Assembly (NCBI GenBank): GCA_025618425.1 | Contig: CM046847.1 | Location: 16,327,766-16,391,765 of the forward strand | DNA: 64,000 nucleotides | Source: Heliocidaris tuberculata | Taxonomy: Eukaryota; Echinodermata; Echinoidea; Camarodonta; Echinometridae | Direction of reading: 5' to 3' | Part shown: piece after piece, positions 1-11,698 of the stretch | Layout of the letters: each line of letters begins with the position of its first letter | How positions within the stretch are numbered: the stretch's first letter is position 1 | Program-made: the position numbers and the translations under genes | The notes under the pieces: model-generated | Told to the model about the DNA's origin: nothing | The model's input: the letters and a program-made list of their open reading frames with translations, nothing else | Database searches by the model: none

Positions 1-189
1 AGGGACAAATTTGGGGTTATGCACGTCATATGAATATTTAATGATATCTTCAGTATTCACTGCTTTATTCTTTAGGACAAGGGCGTCATCCCATTTTAAA
101 TCACAAGGAGGCACATATACAGAAACAACAATTTTCTTAGTGTTCGATCTTGCCTATACCCTTGGTAACATAAAACTGATATTTTTGTC

Positions 190-270
190 TTTAATAATAA
201 TAATAATATTAATGATAATTCTAATTATAATAATAATTATCATTATAATTATTATAATTATAATAATATA
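190..270. repeat. ATT/AAT-type trinucleotide tract
   Basis: Imperfect ATT and AAT trinucleotides with interruptions lie immediately 5' of the truncated LINE fragment that starts near 285. The short ORF that can be read through it is low-complexity Ile and not a gene. Positions 1-190 show no recognisable feature. Confidence 0.8.
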
Positions 271-284
271 TGACAATATCTAAT

Positions 285-905
285 CAAATTTCAAATATCT
301 GCAGATCAGTTAGGTACCAATTACGTAATATCGGTTTTATTCGGAAATATTTGTCCAAGTCTGCCACTGAAAAGATAGTTCACGCCTTAATTTCCTCCCG
401 TCTCGACTTTGGCAATGCCCTTCTGTTCAGTTTACCCCAAAATCTGTTGTCCAAGCTCCAGAAGCTTAAAAAATGCTGCGGCTCGCATTGTTATTCTGTC
501 CACTAAGCGTACTCATATTTCCCCTGTTTTGCAGTCGCTACACTGGCTCCCTGTCAAATATCGCATTATTTTCAAAATTTTGTTGCTCACTTTTCACTGC
601 GTTCACGGTTCTGCTCCCAATACGATACCTCTTTAATTCAAAATTACACCCCCGCGAGATCTTTGCGCTCTTCCACTTCCAGTTCTCTTGTGATCCCTAA
701 AGTCGCAAAATCTTGGGGGGAAAGATCATTTGCCCATGCGTGTCCTAAATTATGGAATAGCCTTCCTGAAGACATCAAAAAGTGCATAACATCTGATTCT
801 TTTAAAAATCATGTAAAAACATTTCTGTTTAATTCTTAATTAATTTCTACATGCGCCTTGAGCACTCCACAGAGTGGATTTGGCGCTTTATAAGTTACAT
901 TTATT
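285..905 (+). mobile_element. 5'-truncated CR1/L2-like LINE, C-terminal end of reverse transcriptase plus 3' tail
   Basis: Conceptual translation in shifting frames gives the typical C-terminal region of a non-LTR reverse transcriptase protein. A stretch reading ISNICRSVRYQLRNIG begins near 282, followed by SSRLDFGNALLF, NAAARIV, LHWLPVKYRI and, just before the stop near 838, LWNSLPEDIKK. At least two frameshifts are present, one of them in an A6 run near 470. The catalytic palm region (FxDFSKAFD, YADD) is missing, so this is a dead 5'-truncated copy. The short 3' UTR ends in a GCGCTTTATAAG-like sequence that runs into an ATT microsatellite, as CR1 and L2 elements usually do. The clade call is from motif style, not from alignment. 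Confidence 0.75.
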
Positions 906-920
906 ATTGTTATTATTATT

Positions 921-995
<75 letters not shown>

Positions 996-1063
996 GATGA
1001 CGATGATGATGATGATGATGATGATGATAATGATGATGATGATAATAATATTAATGGTTGTTT
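903..1063. repeat. ATT/AAT then ATG-type microsatellite
   Basis: About 160 bp of trinucleotides, first ATT and AAT, later interspersed with GAT and ATG. It begins exactly where the plus-strand LINE 3' end stops. On its right it meets a sequence that in reverse complement also looks like a LINE 3' end (AGCGCTATAAAAG at about 1065-1078), so two LINE tails may converge on it. Confidence 0.85.
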
Positions 1064-1130
1064 CTTTTATAGCGCTATATCTGATTTAATACTGATCAAA
1101 GCACTTTCCAGACAGATTAATAAATACATG

Positions 1131-1860
1131 TAAACTTGAAAAATTTACCTAACAATTAACTACAATTCAAATTATTTTAAGATACTTCTTGAATAATTAT
1201 AGAGAGGTACTAGAACGTAATTCATGTAGTAAACTATTCCATATTATTTTATTTTTTTTAATTCGACCCTTTCCCTTTATTCGAGAGACTGATTTTTAAT
1301 TTTTTTTTTAGTTTACTCTTCCACCATGTGAAGAGTTAATTATAACTATACAGACAACATAAGTATCTTATATTCATTATCATGTAAATTGCAACACAAA
1401 TAAGATTGTTATAGAGACGTTTTAAAACCAGTGCCACTATCCCTGGCTTCACAACACTTTTTTTTAGTAGGATATATCTTTGGAAAAAGGGATACTTTTC
1501 TCTAAACTCATTAAAATATAAGATGAGGATTGTTGTTTTAATACAGGCCTGAAACCTGTTCTCAGGCATCAAGTTATCGACTTTTCTTACTTTTTGTTCC
1601 ATGATGATACGTACTTTAAGGCCTATATTAAAGTCGCTTATTAATTACCGGCATGTGATGGTGATAACGATTCTCCACTCGAGTCGCTGTAAGATAGTAG
1701 TGGCATATTATCGAGTCTGTTGTCCGGAAAATTTCGATACTTAAAATCGACTAGATTGAATATACTTTAAATAAAAATTATCAACTTTAAAGAAAACTTG
1801 TTTTTACTTTGAGCCTTGAAAGCAGTTGAGACATTACAATTTCAGTATTTGTAACCATTT
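1131..1860. other. AT-rich intergenic or intronic sequence, no feature seen
   Basis: There is no ORF with recognisable content, no splice-site-bounded coding block and no inverted repeat of note. If the exon at 2009 is real, this is part of the intron before it. Confidence 0.5.
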
Positions 1861-1864
1861 AATC

Positions 1865-1865
<1 letters not shown>

Positions 1866-1904
<39 letters not shown>

Positions 1905-1992
1905 CTCTTTCTCTCTTAACCTTCCTATGTTTTTTTTTTTCTTTCTCTCACTCACACTCTCTCTCTCTCTCTCTTTCTCTCTCTCCCTTTCT
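1866..1992. repeat. CT-rich microsatellite and polypyrimidine tract
   Basis: Two blocks of CT repeats (about 1866-1899 and 1945-1992) with a T run between them. The second block runs straight into the CAG acceptor at 2006-2008 and would serve as a very long polypyrimidine tract for the exon that follows. Confidence 0.85.
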
Positions 1993-2008
1993 CCCTTGTC
2001 ACATACAG

Positions 2009-2370
2009 AGTTCGTCATCGCTATCACGGCATTTTGCAGTCTCATATTTATCTTCTGTGTTGCTTTCGTATTCTTATTCGCGTACTGTAAACGGATCCAT
2101 CGTGAGGAGGACGAGGAGGACGGCGAGTATATCGGTGACGAGGAGAGCTTGCCTGAAAGCCACCAAAGCTATAGTCACGCACGAAAGAATATACAAGGTC
2201 ATCCTCAAAATCATCCTCAAGGTCATCCTCAAGGTCACAGGAATCACGTGCTGAGCATGTGGGACACTTATCCGCTGTACCACGTGAGAGAGATGTATGC
2301 GGCGGAAAAATTTTGGCAGGCGGAAGCTGTCCGAAATCCCATACACAGAGGACCGGCCGTTATATATTGA
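2009..2370 (+). CDS. Terminal exon: membrane-spanning segment plus acidic cytoplasmic tail (partial gene)
   Basis: The product is not recognised. A pyrimidine-rich tract and CAG acceptor (2006-2008) open an exon that starts in phase 1 (the first codon is N|AG, Glu if the donor exon ends in G). It begins with FVIAITAFCSLIFIF, a hydrophobic segment of about 25 residues ending in AYCKR, which is a membrane-spanning helix followed by basic stop-transfer residues. The tail is acidic (EEDEEDGEY) and then contains a His/Gln/Pro repeat (three QGHP-like units, about 2200-2240), ending in PAVIY before TGA at 2368-2370. A polyadenylation signal follows 26 bp later. Its closest relative in the window is the exon at 9127-9446, which shares phase and membrane segment. 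The likely role is the C-terminal end of a single-pass type I receptor or adhesion protein. Upstream exons are not in the window. Confidence 0.6.
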
Positions 2371-2395
2371 TCAATGCTGGCCATTTAGGAAAGCA

Positions 2396-2401
2396 AATAA
2401 A
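2396..2401 (+). promoter_or_regulatory. Polyadenylation signal AATAAA
   Basis: Canonical hexamer 26 bp after the stop of the exon at 2009-2370. In AT-rich DNA such hexamers are common, so the support is mainly positional. Another AATAAA is near 2820. Confidence 0.4.
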
Positions 2402-3470
2402 TTATTTATTCACGGTTACCTACGTTGTTGTTGTTGTGGCCTACGACTTTGAGTAGGTCCATGCTTTGACAAAGATACAAGAGAACACTGTTTCTTACAA
2501 ACGAGTAAACGATCGCAAAGACTTTCAACAAATCAACTCAGGACAATATCATACCCTATTGTATTTCCCATAGAAATCACGTTTTGATTATACGTAAATC
2601 GTCATTGTAATGTTTGCACATTTCAAAATGTAATGGTCAAAGCTATTGAATTTGCCTCAGGTTGATTTTACGAAAGTCTGTGCGATCATGTTGAGTCACT
2701 CTAAAATTTCAAGTATTAAGAATTACGTTGGTCCTTAAAGTCCAATCGATAAGTGTAGGAAATCTCTCAGTATTGGCTACGAAAACTAAAATCGGCAAAT
2801 ACTTAGTATAATTATGTAAAATAAATTACTCTCTTTCCGACATGCCTAGCCTGATGTCATGTCATTTACATCCGGTACACTAGATACACCCCAGTATTAC
2901 CAGTTTTAGTCTTTACAAGATAATTATATTTCATCATCATATCAATTTTTCATAATTTTGATTTTGTTAATATTGTTGCTGTCTTTTTGAGTATGGGTTA
3001 TTCAAAAGACTCTGAATGTGCCTTAAAATGGCACTTTGCTAGAATTGATGGAACCCGCTGGAAGAGGAATTTGTAATTTCACAATATATACATACTTAAT
3101 AGGGTATTGTTAAGCATTTCTATAAAAAAAATAAAAAAATAAAAAAATAAGAGCTTATGTGCTTTACTACTTATTTGAAGTCAAATAGGAATATCCTTCA
3201 TTCAGATTATTCGGGACTCCGGATGTTTGGATAGTTTCAAAAGTCAATATGCAACCTTTCCACAGAGTTTTTACCATTGAATGGACATTTTTCAGAGTTT
3301 CTAAGCAGTAATAGCTTTTTGCGAGTGCGGTATTTGACATTCTGTGTTTAATGTTTAACTCCTCAAAAGTATCAGGCATAAATATAGAATCAACATTTTG
3401 TGAAAGATTTTCGTCTTTCATAAAAGTACACTTCGTCAAACCTATGAACTATCAATGTTCTCGTATGGAA
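2402..3470. other. Non-coding AT-rich sequence
   Basis: No domain, splice-bounded exon or transposon end was recognised. If the exons at 2009 and 9127 are alternative ends of one gene, this is an intron for the longer form. Confidence 0.4.
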
Positions 3471-3472
3471 GA

Positions 3473-3542
3473 GGACTACATCGAACAAGATGAGCTTGTT
3501 CGATCAAGGAGTTCTGTGATAACTCCTTGGTTCGATGTAGTC
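3473..3542. repeat. Short imperfect palindrome
   Basis: The arm GACTACATCGAAC at the left is matched by GGTTCGATGTAGTC at the right. Inside are two further paired segments (a GAACAA/TTGTTC pair and AAGGAGTT/AACTCCTT). It could form a cruciform or an RNA hairpin of about 70 nt. There is no evidence for function. Confidence 0.6.
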
Positions 3543-3660
3543 CATATATACTTCTGCATTGAAGTTCTTTTTCTATAACTCCCTCTCCTTTCTATCGCTG
3601 TTGCCCTGATCCCCCTCCCCTTTCCCTCCTTCCTCTCTTAGTCTGTCTACCTCTCTCATA

Positions 3661-4158
3661 TACCGAGTGTCCCCAAAAAAGCAGAAGGGCGGATTTTCAG
3701 TACTTTGCCTTCGAAAGGTATATATATTCTTTACATCATTGGGTAAAGCATCTTCTACCGAAGAGAATGATATCAAGATCATTGAATTTGGTAAAGTAAT
3801 TTTGATTCTTTGCCCTTTTCTTAAAATAAAGTCATTTTCAGTCATCTTCAAATTTCATTTTCTGCGACCAATGAGAGTAGAATTGTGTCGGGAATGGCCT
3901 TTTATATGGCACGTACAATAATTAGCGTCGTTTCCACTTTTCCCGAGCTACAGCTCACTAAAACCCATTTCCTATACGATCTTACACCCATCGGTCGAAA
4001 CGGGCATAGAATCAAAGATGCAATGATCTTGATATCATTTTCTTCGGTAGAAGATGCTTTACCCAATGATGTAAAACAAATTATATACTTTTTGAAGGGA
4101 AAGTACTGAAGTACTGAGCTGAAAATTCGCCGTTCCGCTTTTTTGGGGACACCCGGTA
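3661..4158. mobile_element. TA-flanked inverted-repeat element (mariner-like MITE)
   Basis: The ends read TACCGAGTGTCCCC and, inverted, TACCGGGTGTCCCC. The inverted repeats extend about 130 bp each (left to about 3785, right from about 4020), including a shared block around ATGATATCAAGATCATTG. The TA at each end fits the TA target used by Tc1/mariner transposases. The roughly 230-bp middle shows no transposase, so it is non-autonomous. The ORFs read across it on both strands are mirror products of the inverted repeat. Confidence 0.8.
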
Positions 4159-4160
4159 TA

Positions 4161-4164
<4 letters not shown>

Positions 4165-4241
<77 letters not shown>
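4165..4241. repeat. (AT)n followed by (AC)n microsatellite
   Basis: About 45 bp of alternating AT followed by about 28 bp of AC, directly adjoining the right end of the preceding TA-flanked element. Confidence 0.95.
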
Positions 4242-4244
<3 letters not shown>

Positions 4245-5173
4245 TTAACAATAAATTACAAAAAAGTTTGTTGTTGTCGCCGCTCACCAAATATCATTTA
4301 TATTTTGTGTACATTGGTATTCTTAAATATGGTATACTATTATTATGTAGACCAAATAATGTAGTTAGTAATTAACCGACTTTTATACGGAGTTACGTAA
4401 TTCTTCCGTGTATTAAGTAAATGAAGGGAAATGTACTTTTCTATAAAACTATAGTTTTACATCGATTGGTCCCGTTTGATTTATCTTAATCAAAAATTTA
4501 AAAAAATCAAATATCGCGCAGTCAAAACTAGTGCACATTATTATATTTCTTTTCATATCCCTTGATTGTCTAATATAATGGGATTTTTATGGGAAAAAAT
4601 GTATATGTATTATCATTTTAATATGAGAGTTCTTTTTTGGTCGATGATAAATCTAGCTGTATTTCATTATTATACTCATACTAAGGAATCTTTCAACTTT
4701 GTTTCGTGCAATAAATATCTGATCATGACATTGTCATAATTTTACGTAGATTTTTAAAATGTATTCCGCTCTATAAATACAATAAATGCATGTAGCAGAA
4801 ATAAATCACTTCACATGCATGCATTCCTACTCGTTTTCCGTTGATTTCGTTCAGTCTCTGTTTGTAGAGGATAGATGAAATGTGCAGTGACCTTAACTTA
4901 CCAGGATTTAAACAGGGCTCATTTTGTACATTAAGCATTTGCCATAATGACATTTATTCTAATTTATATGTAAAAATCCGTTACTGGTTGACTTTCTGCA
5001 TTATCTGAATAAGAGTGTATATACTTTATAGTTTGACGTAAGTTCTGTTGGCAGTAAAAAATGGCTGATTATGGAGTAGAATTTCTGATTTAGCCTGAGC
5101 AAACTCAAATCGAAAAGTTTTCTAAAAGAATTGGTGAATGAGAGGTTTTGCTCAAGCGTGGCAAAATATGCGA
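4242..5173. other. AT-rich sequence without recognised features
   Basis: No coding, RNA or transposon signal could be supported here. Confidence 0.4.
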
Positions 5174-5181
5174 ATATTTTG

Positions 5182-5412
5182 CCCGGAGGGGGGGGGGGGG
5201 GGGGGGTACTCGCCTAACACTATATACGTGGATGTGCCGCAAATCCCAGATGCAAAAATAATCATCTCAACATAAGTTGCGTTCTGAATGGAACGACCCT
5301 TTTAAATAATGGGTACCCTTTTCTGGAAAAAACAGCCCTTAAAAATGGGTGTGTTTGGAGGCTTCAGCCGCACACCCCGTCCAAAGCAAATCTGAGTACC
5401 GGGGGGGGGGGG
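5182..5412. mobile_element. Short G-run-terminated element (same family as 33144-33527)
   Basis: Starts CCCGGAGGG followed by a G run, then TACTCGCC, GGATGTGCCGC, CAGCCGCACACCCC, and ends CTGAGTACC with a G run. The motifs GGATGTGCCGC, CAGCCGCACACCCC and ATCTGAGTACC are shared in order with 33144-33527. It is flanked by ATATTTTG (5174-5181) and GTATTTTG (5412-5419), a 7-of-8 match consistent with an 8-bp target duplication. The right end carries G where the family has C, so that end has been altered. Confidence 0.65.
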
Positions 5413-5419
5413 TATTTTG

Positions 5420-6820
5420 TAGTTTTATCTTTAAATTCAGGAATCTCTTCTTTGGGTGAAAGAATCTTATCAAATAATGTTAATAATAAGGAAAATGGAA
5501 ACCTTCATTGTAAAAATCATTCTTCTGCTTTAACTGTCGGAAAGTGTATTTATGTAATAGTGAGAGTGAGGCGGTTGTGTTCTGATTTGAATCCATAGAT
5601 TACAACCTTGGATTCGAATTGAAGTTATAAAATCTATTCGCTAGTGGATGCTTTATCGAAAATAATATTTGGATTGAAGATAATATATTTGAGCAAAATA
5701 CGACCAATAATATAGAAAAGATTACAGGGGCGTGCTCGAGTGAGATGTCTATTCAAATATCTCTGTAGGCGAATTTTGAATTTAGAGCTTTGTCGGCAGA
5801 TGACCCCCCCCCCCCCCCCAAAAAAAAGGATCTTATTTTTCATTGCTTGCCTGTTAAAAAATAGAATTTGGCAAATTTGTAGGGGGTGTTGGAAAACTTG
5901 CTGATCACTTTTCGGCAATTGCGGTCCAACATCCACTATTCAAATGGTCTAGCGGTGCCCCTGTTCACTTTATGCACAGGGACACTAACCCTTCATAGAG
6001 TTGGCTATTGGTAGCAGAAACAGATCAATGAAGGTTTGATAAATAATTATCGGATGAAAGTGGGAAAGCTATTTATTTTGACTTGTTTAGATTACTAATG
6101 TCATGGGGAAACTTATTAACAACGCTGTCATGTACGTTATGTCATACATAGGAAAACTCTCCATTTGCTTTGTACATCAAAGTGCCCAGTTTCTTAATGT
6201 TTATGAAGGAGCAGACATTCTTTATCGTGGGGACATGTAAAATTAATGTGTCACTCCTGATCACACAAAGATATATTGTATCTGTCATAACATAAAGATA
6301 GAAGAACCGGGGTGATAAAATAATCGCACAACCAAAGGAGTATGAAAATAATGAAGAAAACAATCTTCTGTTTAATAAAGTAAGCTTCAACCCCTGTAAG
6401 AAGTGTTTCATTAAATAAATCTGCATTTGCTCAGCAACAATTGCTAGGATGAGGCACTGTCATCTTCAAACCATGACCTCTTTTCGACCACCCGCGATGA
6501 TATTACATCCGCAATTCATGACCCAGTCACTGATAACATTTTATATGCTATCACTATCACGACCGTTGCGCAATGATTGCAACATTTTATTTCGGTTTTT
6601 ATAGGGCATAAGACACACACAGGTGGTTCCAAGATTTTCGGATAAGGAGGAGGAGGTATAATTTGAAAATCGCTCACTTCCACTATTTTCGTCATCCAAA
6701 TCGTTCCAAAACACAGAGGCGCAAATTATACAGGGACTTGAGATTGGTTGTAATGCACAGATGTTCACGAGATTTGAAAAAAAAAATGTATTAATGAGGC
6801 ACTGCATGACATCCGGGGTG
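5420..6820. other. Non-coding sequence with one C run
   Basis: Contains a C13 run followed by an A run near 5805-5827. No ORF here resembles a known protein and no splice-bounded exon was found. Confidence 0.4.
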
Positions 6821-6825
6821 GATGT

Positions 6826-7130
6826 GGAAGGGGGCTTCCCCTTTCTTTTCCGAGAAAATAATGAGATTTAAAACCATTTCCTGGGGTCTTATGATGCACA
6901 AATATTTGTTTTCCAAAGAGAAAACTAATGGACGTGACGTTGCATATAGACCTGAGTTGGGTACGGTTTTGCAGGGGTTCCCCCTCCCATCCTGAGAAAA
7001 TTTTGAGATTTGAAGTATTCCAGGCGTGTTATGATGAACTAAATATCCTTATAATCCTGTAAGATAATTGATGGGAGAGACATATACACTCGGGAGTAAG
7101 TGAAGGTGGGTGTTCCCTCCTAAACTGAAA
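6826..7130. repeat. Degenerate direct repeat, about 133-bp period
   Basis: Two units (about 6826-6956 and 6957-7090) share in order a TTCCCC block, a GAGAAAAT block, GAGATTT, a TTATGATG block and ATAAT. A third partial unit begins near 7100. A related single unit lies near 20893-20960 (CCTCCCATCCTAGGAAAAC). Confidence 0.55.
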
Positions 7131-7489
7131 TCTTAATCAAAATGGCGCGTTTTATGAAAAATGGTTTCCCGAAGAAAAAAAAATCCCAGGTAAGAAATGT
7201 ATTCAAATTTACAGATTTGCCGACAACAAGATTTTTCAGCAGAAATATCGAGTGACGGAGGGGTCACACCAACATTATCCTGCTCTGGCAATGCCAAAGT
7301 TGCCCCCCCCCCCCATTCCGTTGCTTTAAAATTGCTGGGACTAGGAATATGTGGGACAAGCACCCTCTATTCGATCCTGACTACCAAGCCAAGTACCTTC
7401 GAGACTGAATCCAAAATCTCCCGATAACCAGACTGCCATGCCCTAGGGGCGGCCATATCATGAGTATTATCAGTATCATTTTTTACATT

Positions 7490-7650
7490 ATTCTTTATAA
7501 GCTTTCTCTCCCCTACTTTTTTTATTCCTCTATTTTCTCTTCTCCTTTCTTTCTTCCTCTCTTTCTTCCTTCTTCTCTTTTTCTTTTTCTTTCCCATTTC
7601 CATTCTCCTTTTCCCTTCATGGGGAGGGGACGCTGCCGCCCCCCCCCCCC
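7490..7650. repeat. Pyrimidine-rich low-complexity tract ending in a C run
   Basis: CTT and CCTTT-type sequence ending in a C12 run next to CGCTGCCGCC. It resembles the pyrimidine-rich interior of the CAGGGGCGG-ended elements at 16198 and 58273, but no matching end pair was found. Confidence 0.5.
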
Positions 7651-8295
7651 CTGATCCGCCTATGAGATTAGAGAGGAAAGAAAATGAGGAAATGTAGATC
7701 ACCATGAAAGACGCATTGATCGGAACGGTTCAGATCAGTGGGTAAACGTCTAGGTTGAAGTTTTGTTTTACTCGAAACATGATTGGTTAGTCGTCTTCAG
7801 AGCATGAACCTGTCTCCACCAGTCACCATGGTCACCATAAGTCTATTGCGTCGACATGCATGGTCCATTCACCTATACCCTGTGGAACCTGTTGCTTCAT
7901 TGGAAAAGTGCAAGGAAGGGTTTTCATAGAAGAACAGACAGAAATAATATCAAATAAAATGTCTTAGGACAATATGAGAACATCTGTACCAAATAAACAG
8001 GTTTTCTGCTCATACTAGCCAGAGGAACTCACCTGACCATACAGGACATCAAGTTTGAAGGTATTACATATCAGTAGATTGATTGAAAAGATTATTTTGT
8101 ACAATCATGATGGGTGTTGTAATAGTTAAATCAATATTCATAAATTACCTAAACCTATTTCAATAGTCTCAATATTATTATACAATTGTATGAATTATTC
8201 AGATGCCATGAAATACAGATCATATATAATGCAGGGAATAGTATAATCCCTTTGGGGATTTTTTTTTAAATATAAAAAAAACCTATGCGAAGCAA

Positions 8296-8382
8296 GGTGA
8301 AAAGGGAGAGATAGAGGGAGAGAGGAAGAGAGGGAGAGAGAGAGAGAGAAAGAGAGATAGAGAGATAGAGAGAGGGAGAGAG
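8296..8382. repeat. (GA)n-type microsatellite
   Basis: GAGA and GGGAGA repeats of about 85 bp. The flanks at 7700-8290 and 8390-8690 show no recognised feature. Confidence 0.9.
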
Positions 8383-8959
8383 GTGGAATTGATTAGACTA
8401 CTTCTACCATAACTTATTAAGTGTCACGTTTGTAGTCTTTTCGAGTATTAACACTTTAGCCGAAGTGTATGGACAAATGACAATGCGTGGGCAAGTTATT
8501 GAACGGTGTTATTCTCCCCCTAAAAATTATCTGGGGGAACTAGTGTCATGCTCTTCACCTGTTTTTATCACACTTAAATAGAAAATTGGTCATGTTTTGT
8601 ATCAACGTAGGAGTGAATGACATTATGCAATAGAATAGGGTGACGTCGTTAAAGTGATCTTTGATCTCTGTAAATATAATTTGTTGACTTGTCAGTCAAA
8701 TAGTGTGATAGAAGGTCCGTATATTAATATAAGAATATTAAAACTCTTGTCATTCACCCCTTTACTCATTTCATCAGAATCTACCGAGCTTTCCATTCGT
8801 ATCAGAGGATTATAAATCGTCATCATGGCTGCCACGATAATGACAGGTATGTCCATCCCCTTCCTCCCCTGCATCTCACGCCTATGTTCACCATTGTAAA
8901 AGTAAGATATTTCCATTTGTACTTGTTGTCTATTCACGACTGCACACGACAATCTTGTT

Positions 8960-9060
8960 AGCATTATTATTATTATCATCATTATTGTTATTATTATCAT
9001 TATCATCAATATCATTATTATTGTTGTTGTTGTTGCTGTTGTCATATTAATGTTGTTATC
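8960..9060. repeat. ATT/GTT trinucleotide tract
   Basis: About 100 bp of ATT, ATC and GTT trinucleotides shortly before the exon at 9127. Confidence 0.85.
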
Positions 9061-9126
9061 ATCATAATCATTCATAGTCATGGCTTATATCACAAAAATA
9101 ATATTATTTCCTATTCCCTTTAACAG

Positions 9127-9446
9127 AGGTCGTAATTGCTTTGACAGTTCTATGCAGTATCATTCTGACCTTTGTCGCTATTATCGTCACTTTACTGGTC
9201 TGCATGAAGACGAGAAAATATTGTAACATCGACGACGCAGAAGCCGAAGACGAATACGGATCTACACACGAACATTTGACTTCGAGGTGCCCAATACTAC
9301 CACGAGAAGCATGGACCCCTGAAGATGACTCGCGTTTTGCTTTTGCGCGGGAGAAAACTCTCATCAAAGTTGTAGTGAACAGTCAGAGAGATGCAAATTC
9401 ACACCAGTCATACCTTGATGATGGCTTCCCAACCGTTGTCGCATGA
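9127..9446 (+). CDS. Terminal exon: membrane-spanning segment plus cytoplasmic tail, paralogue of 2009-2370 (partial gene)
   Basis: The product is not recognised. The acceptor TTTAACAG ends at 9126 after a pyrimidine-rich stretch. The exon opens in phase 1 with N|AG, exactly as at 2009. It continues VVIALTVLCSIILTF and about 10 more hydrophobic residues ending CMKTRKY, a membrane-spanning helix with a basic stop-transfer. Aligned with the first exon, E-x-V-I-A-[IL]-T-x-x-C-S-[LI]-I is shared, and both have a short acidic segment ending EY about 15 residues after the helix. The remaining tail differs entirely (no His/Pro repeat; it contains PREAWTPEDDSRF and ends in PTVVA before TGA at 9444-9446). 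No upstream extracellular exons are visible between 2370 and 9127, which favours an alternative last exon over a separate gene. Confidence 0.6.
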
Positions 9447-9449
9447 TTC

Positions 9450-11070
9450 AGGGAAGAAAAACTCAATATTTTGTTTAGTATTATGATGACTACCGTGCAG
9501 CAAGATGCCTGTCAACTTTGAGGAGTTTTTTTAAACGGCACATTGTAGAGTCTATTGTTGGGTTTTTATTTCTACTGCTACATATATGTTTCAACATTTT
9601 CGGAAACCGGCATGCATGGTTATTCGACGCCAGGCTTTGTCCAGACAAATGTCTGTGCATTTTTACAATTTTTTCGATACTTGGAAAATTATACTTCTGC
9701 TATCATCGGAACAATTTGCTTGAGCAACTCCTTCCAAACATGAGAAACTGGTGACGGTTGTGACAGTTATGACGACGGGAAAGTTTAATGATTACCCAAA
9801 TTGGATTGTGGAGCTGCCAGCTTCACCAGAAATGTCAAGACCTTTTCCCATACATGTAATTCTGACTAAATTAACTCACGATTAATTTTAATCAGAAGAA
9901 GACAATAGTGTTACCATGAGGGTTCATGAAGGTCGTTATTTCACTAGTTTTTTTGTTAGTTGTTAGTCTACAGAAAGGCCTATGGTCGGAATTTGCATGC
10001 CTGTGTGTGTGTGTGGGGGGGGGGGGCTGTAGGGTTGGTATACTGGATGTGCGTGTGAGAGGCTGAAATTATAATAGCTTCAATTTCTTAAAGAAAAACA
10101 TCTATGAAAGTACAATTACAGAATGAATTGAGACTTTGGCGTCATTTGCTATGCTAATATCTTAGAGGTGGTAATTTTACGAAATTGCTTCCAAAAACTT
10201 TACATAGTGGTATAGATGAGAGTTATTTCCCAACAATGACATAGCGTTGGTCCAAATATTGAGGGGAACCTGCATCATTGGGGAGGGGAAGCACAAGTTG
10301 TATTCACTGATTGAATTACACATAAGAAAGTCGTTTATAAGGGGGTGTAACCTCTTTTTTTTACATTCATGTTCCGTTTCCATCTTTTCATTTTTTTTTC
10401 TCTCCTTTTATCTTTTGTCTTCTTTTTTTCGCCAATTGATTCGTTCACATGCCCCCCCCCCCCCGTGCCCCTGTAGTGTAGGTACGCAATTGTTTCCGAA
10501 CATGCTAGTCTGACTATGACATCTTATTTCCATTTACTCTTTGTTATCAAACGAGTGGTACGTGCTTCATTCAATTACTTTTAGAGACGCTCTCGTCTGT
10601 TCTCAATGCATATTGCTCAGAAAATAAATTAGGAATTGTTTCATTTTATGCTCCGCTTTGTGTTGGCAAATATAAGAGGATAATAACCACCACCACCAAA
10701 AAAATAGAAAATAAAAGGAAACATACGAGAAAGAAAAGTAGGAGATAGTTCACAAATGAAGCGGAATATTTAGAGAGTGAAACATACACAAAGATTTTCT
10801 TCTATTTGAAGAGTTAAACGCTAATTCCTTACCCTCTGTAAGGAGATATATGTTCAAACACCTTGAAAAATCTTGCCAGAGAGTATGAAACGTTTATTAA
10901 AATGTACTTTGTCGAATAAGCTTATATACATGATTGTATAGTGACAACGATTTAGTCTGCTACTTCTTATTTTACTTGTAATCTTCAAAGGACTATGCAG
11001 CCTGTTACTAGTAGATACATATCTCTACCCAAAGAATATATGAAATAGTAGTTGAAAATAGTTATTCCAA
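9450..11070. other. Non-coding sequence
   Basis: Contains a GT run merging into a G11 run near 10003-10027 and a C12 run near 10453. No exon, RNA gene or transposon end is supported. Part of it may be the 3' UTR of the exon at 9127. Confidence 0.4.
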
Positions 11071-11077
11071 TTTTCTA

Positions 11078-11288
11078 CACTATAAAAACGGATTGGTCAA
11101 AATAACCAATGTGTTGGTGAATATGTGTCCGACCAAAAATATTGGTGAAGATTGACCAATATGATGGCCAATATTACCAAATTATTGGTTAAAATGTACC
11201 AAAATTTTGGTTGATTTTGACCATTTTGGGAGGGTCGGACACATATTCACCAACACATTGGTTCTTTTGACCAATCCTTTTTAGAGTG
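11078..11288. mobile_element. TA-flanked palindromic MITE
   Basis: The ends are CACTATAAAAACGGATTGG and, inverted, CACTCTAAAAAGGATTGG. The inverted repeats are about 60 bp, covering GGTCAAAA, ACCAATGTGTTGGTGAATATG and TGTCCGACC. TA lies at both sides (11076-11077, 11289-11290). The middle repeats the motif ACCAATATT and its complement. There is no transposase, so it is non-autonomous. Confidence 0.85.
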
Positions 11289-11619
11289 TATTTAAAAAAT
11301 GAAAAGTAATTGATATGAGCATAACGTATATTCTTCTTGTAAATATTGCAGATATAAATAAAATTAAAATTAATAATCAGATACATTTGTCTATGCCTGT
11401 AATATGTGCAGCTCCATTAAGATTGAACATAACAATGAAAAAGTACATAAAAGAAAGGAATATTTGTGAAGAATCTAAAATAGGAGCAAGGGAAAGTAAA
11501 CAAATAACTTTATGACGGACAAGCACACAAGCACATATTGAGAAACAAACACTGTCTGCAAGGTGGAAAAATACAGAGGGAGGTGCGAGAAGAAAGAGAA
11601 TAAGAGAGCGAGGTGAGAG

Positions 11620-11653
11620 TGACAGAGAGAAAGAGAGAGAGAATTATATATAC

Positions 11654-11698
<45 letters not shown>

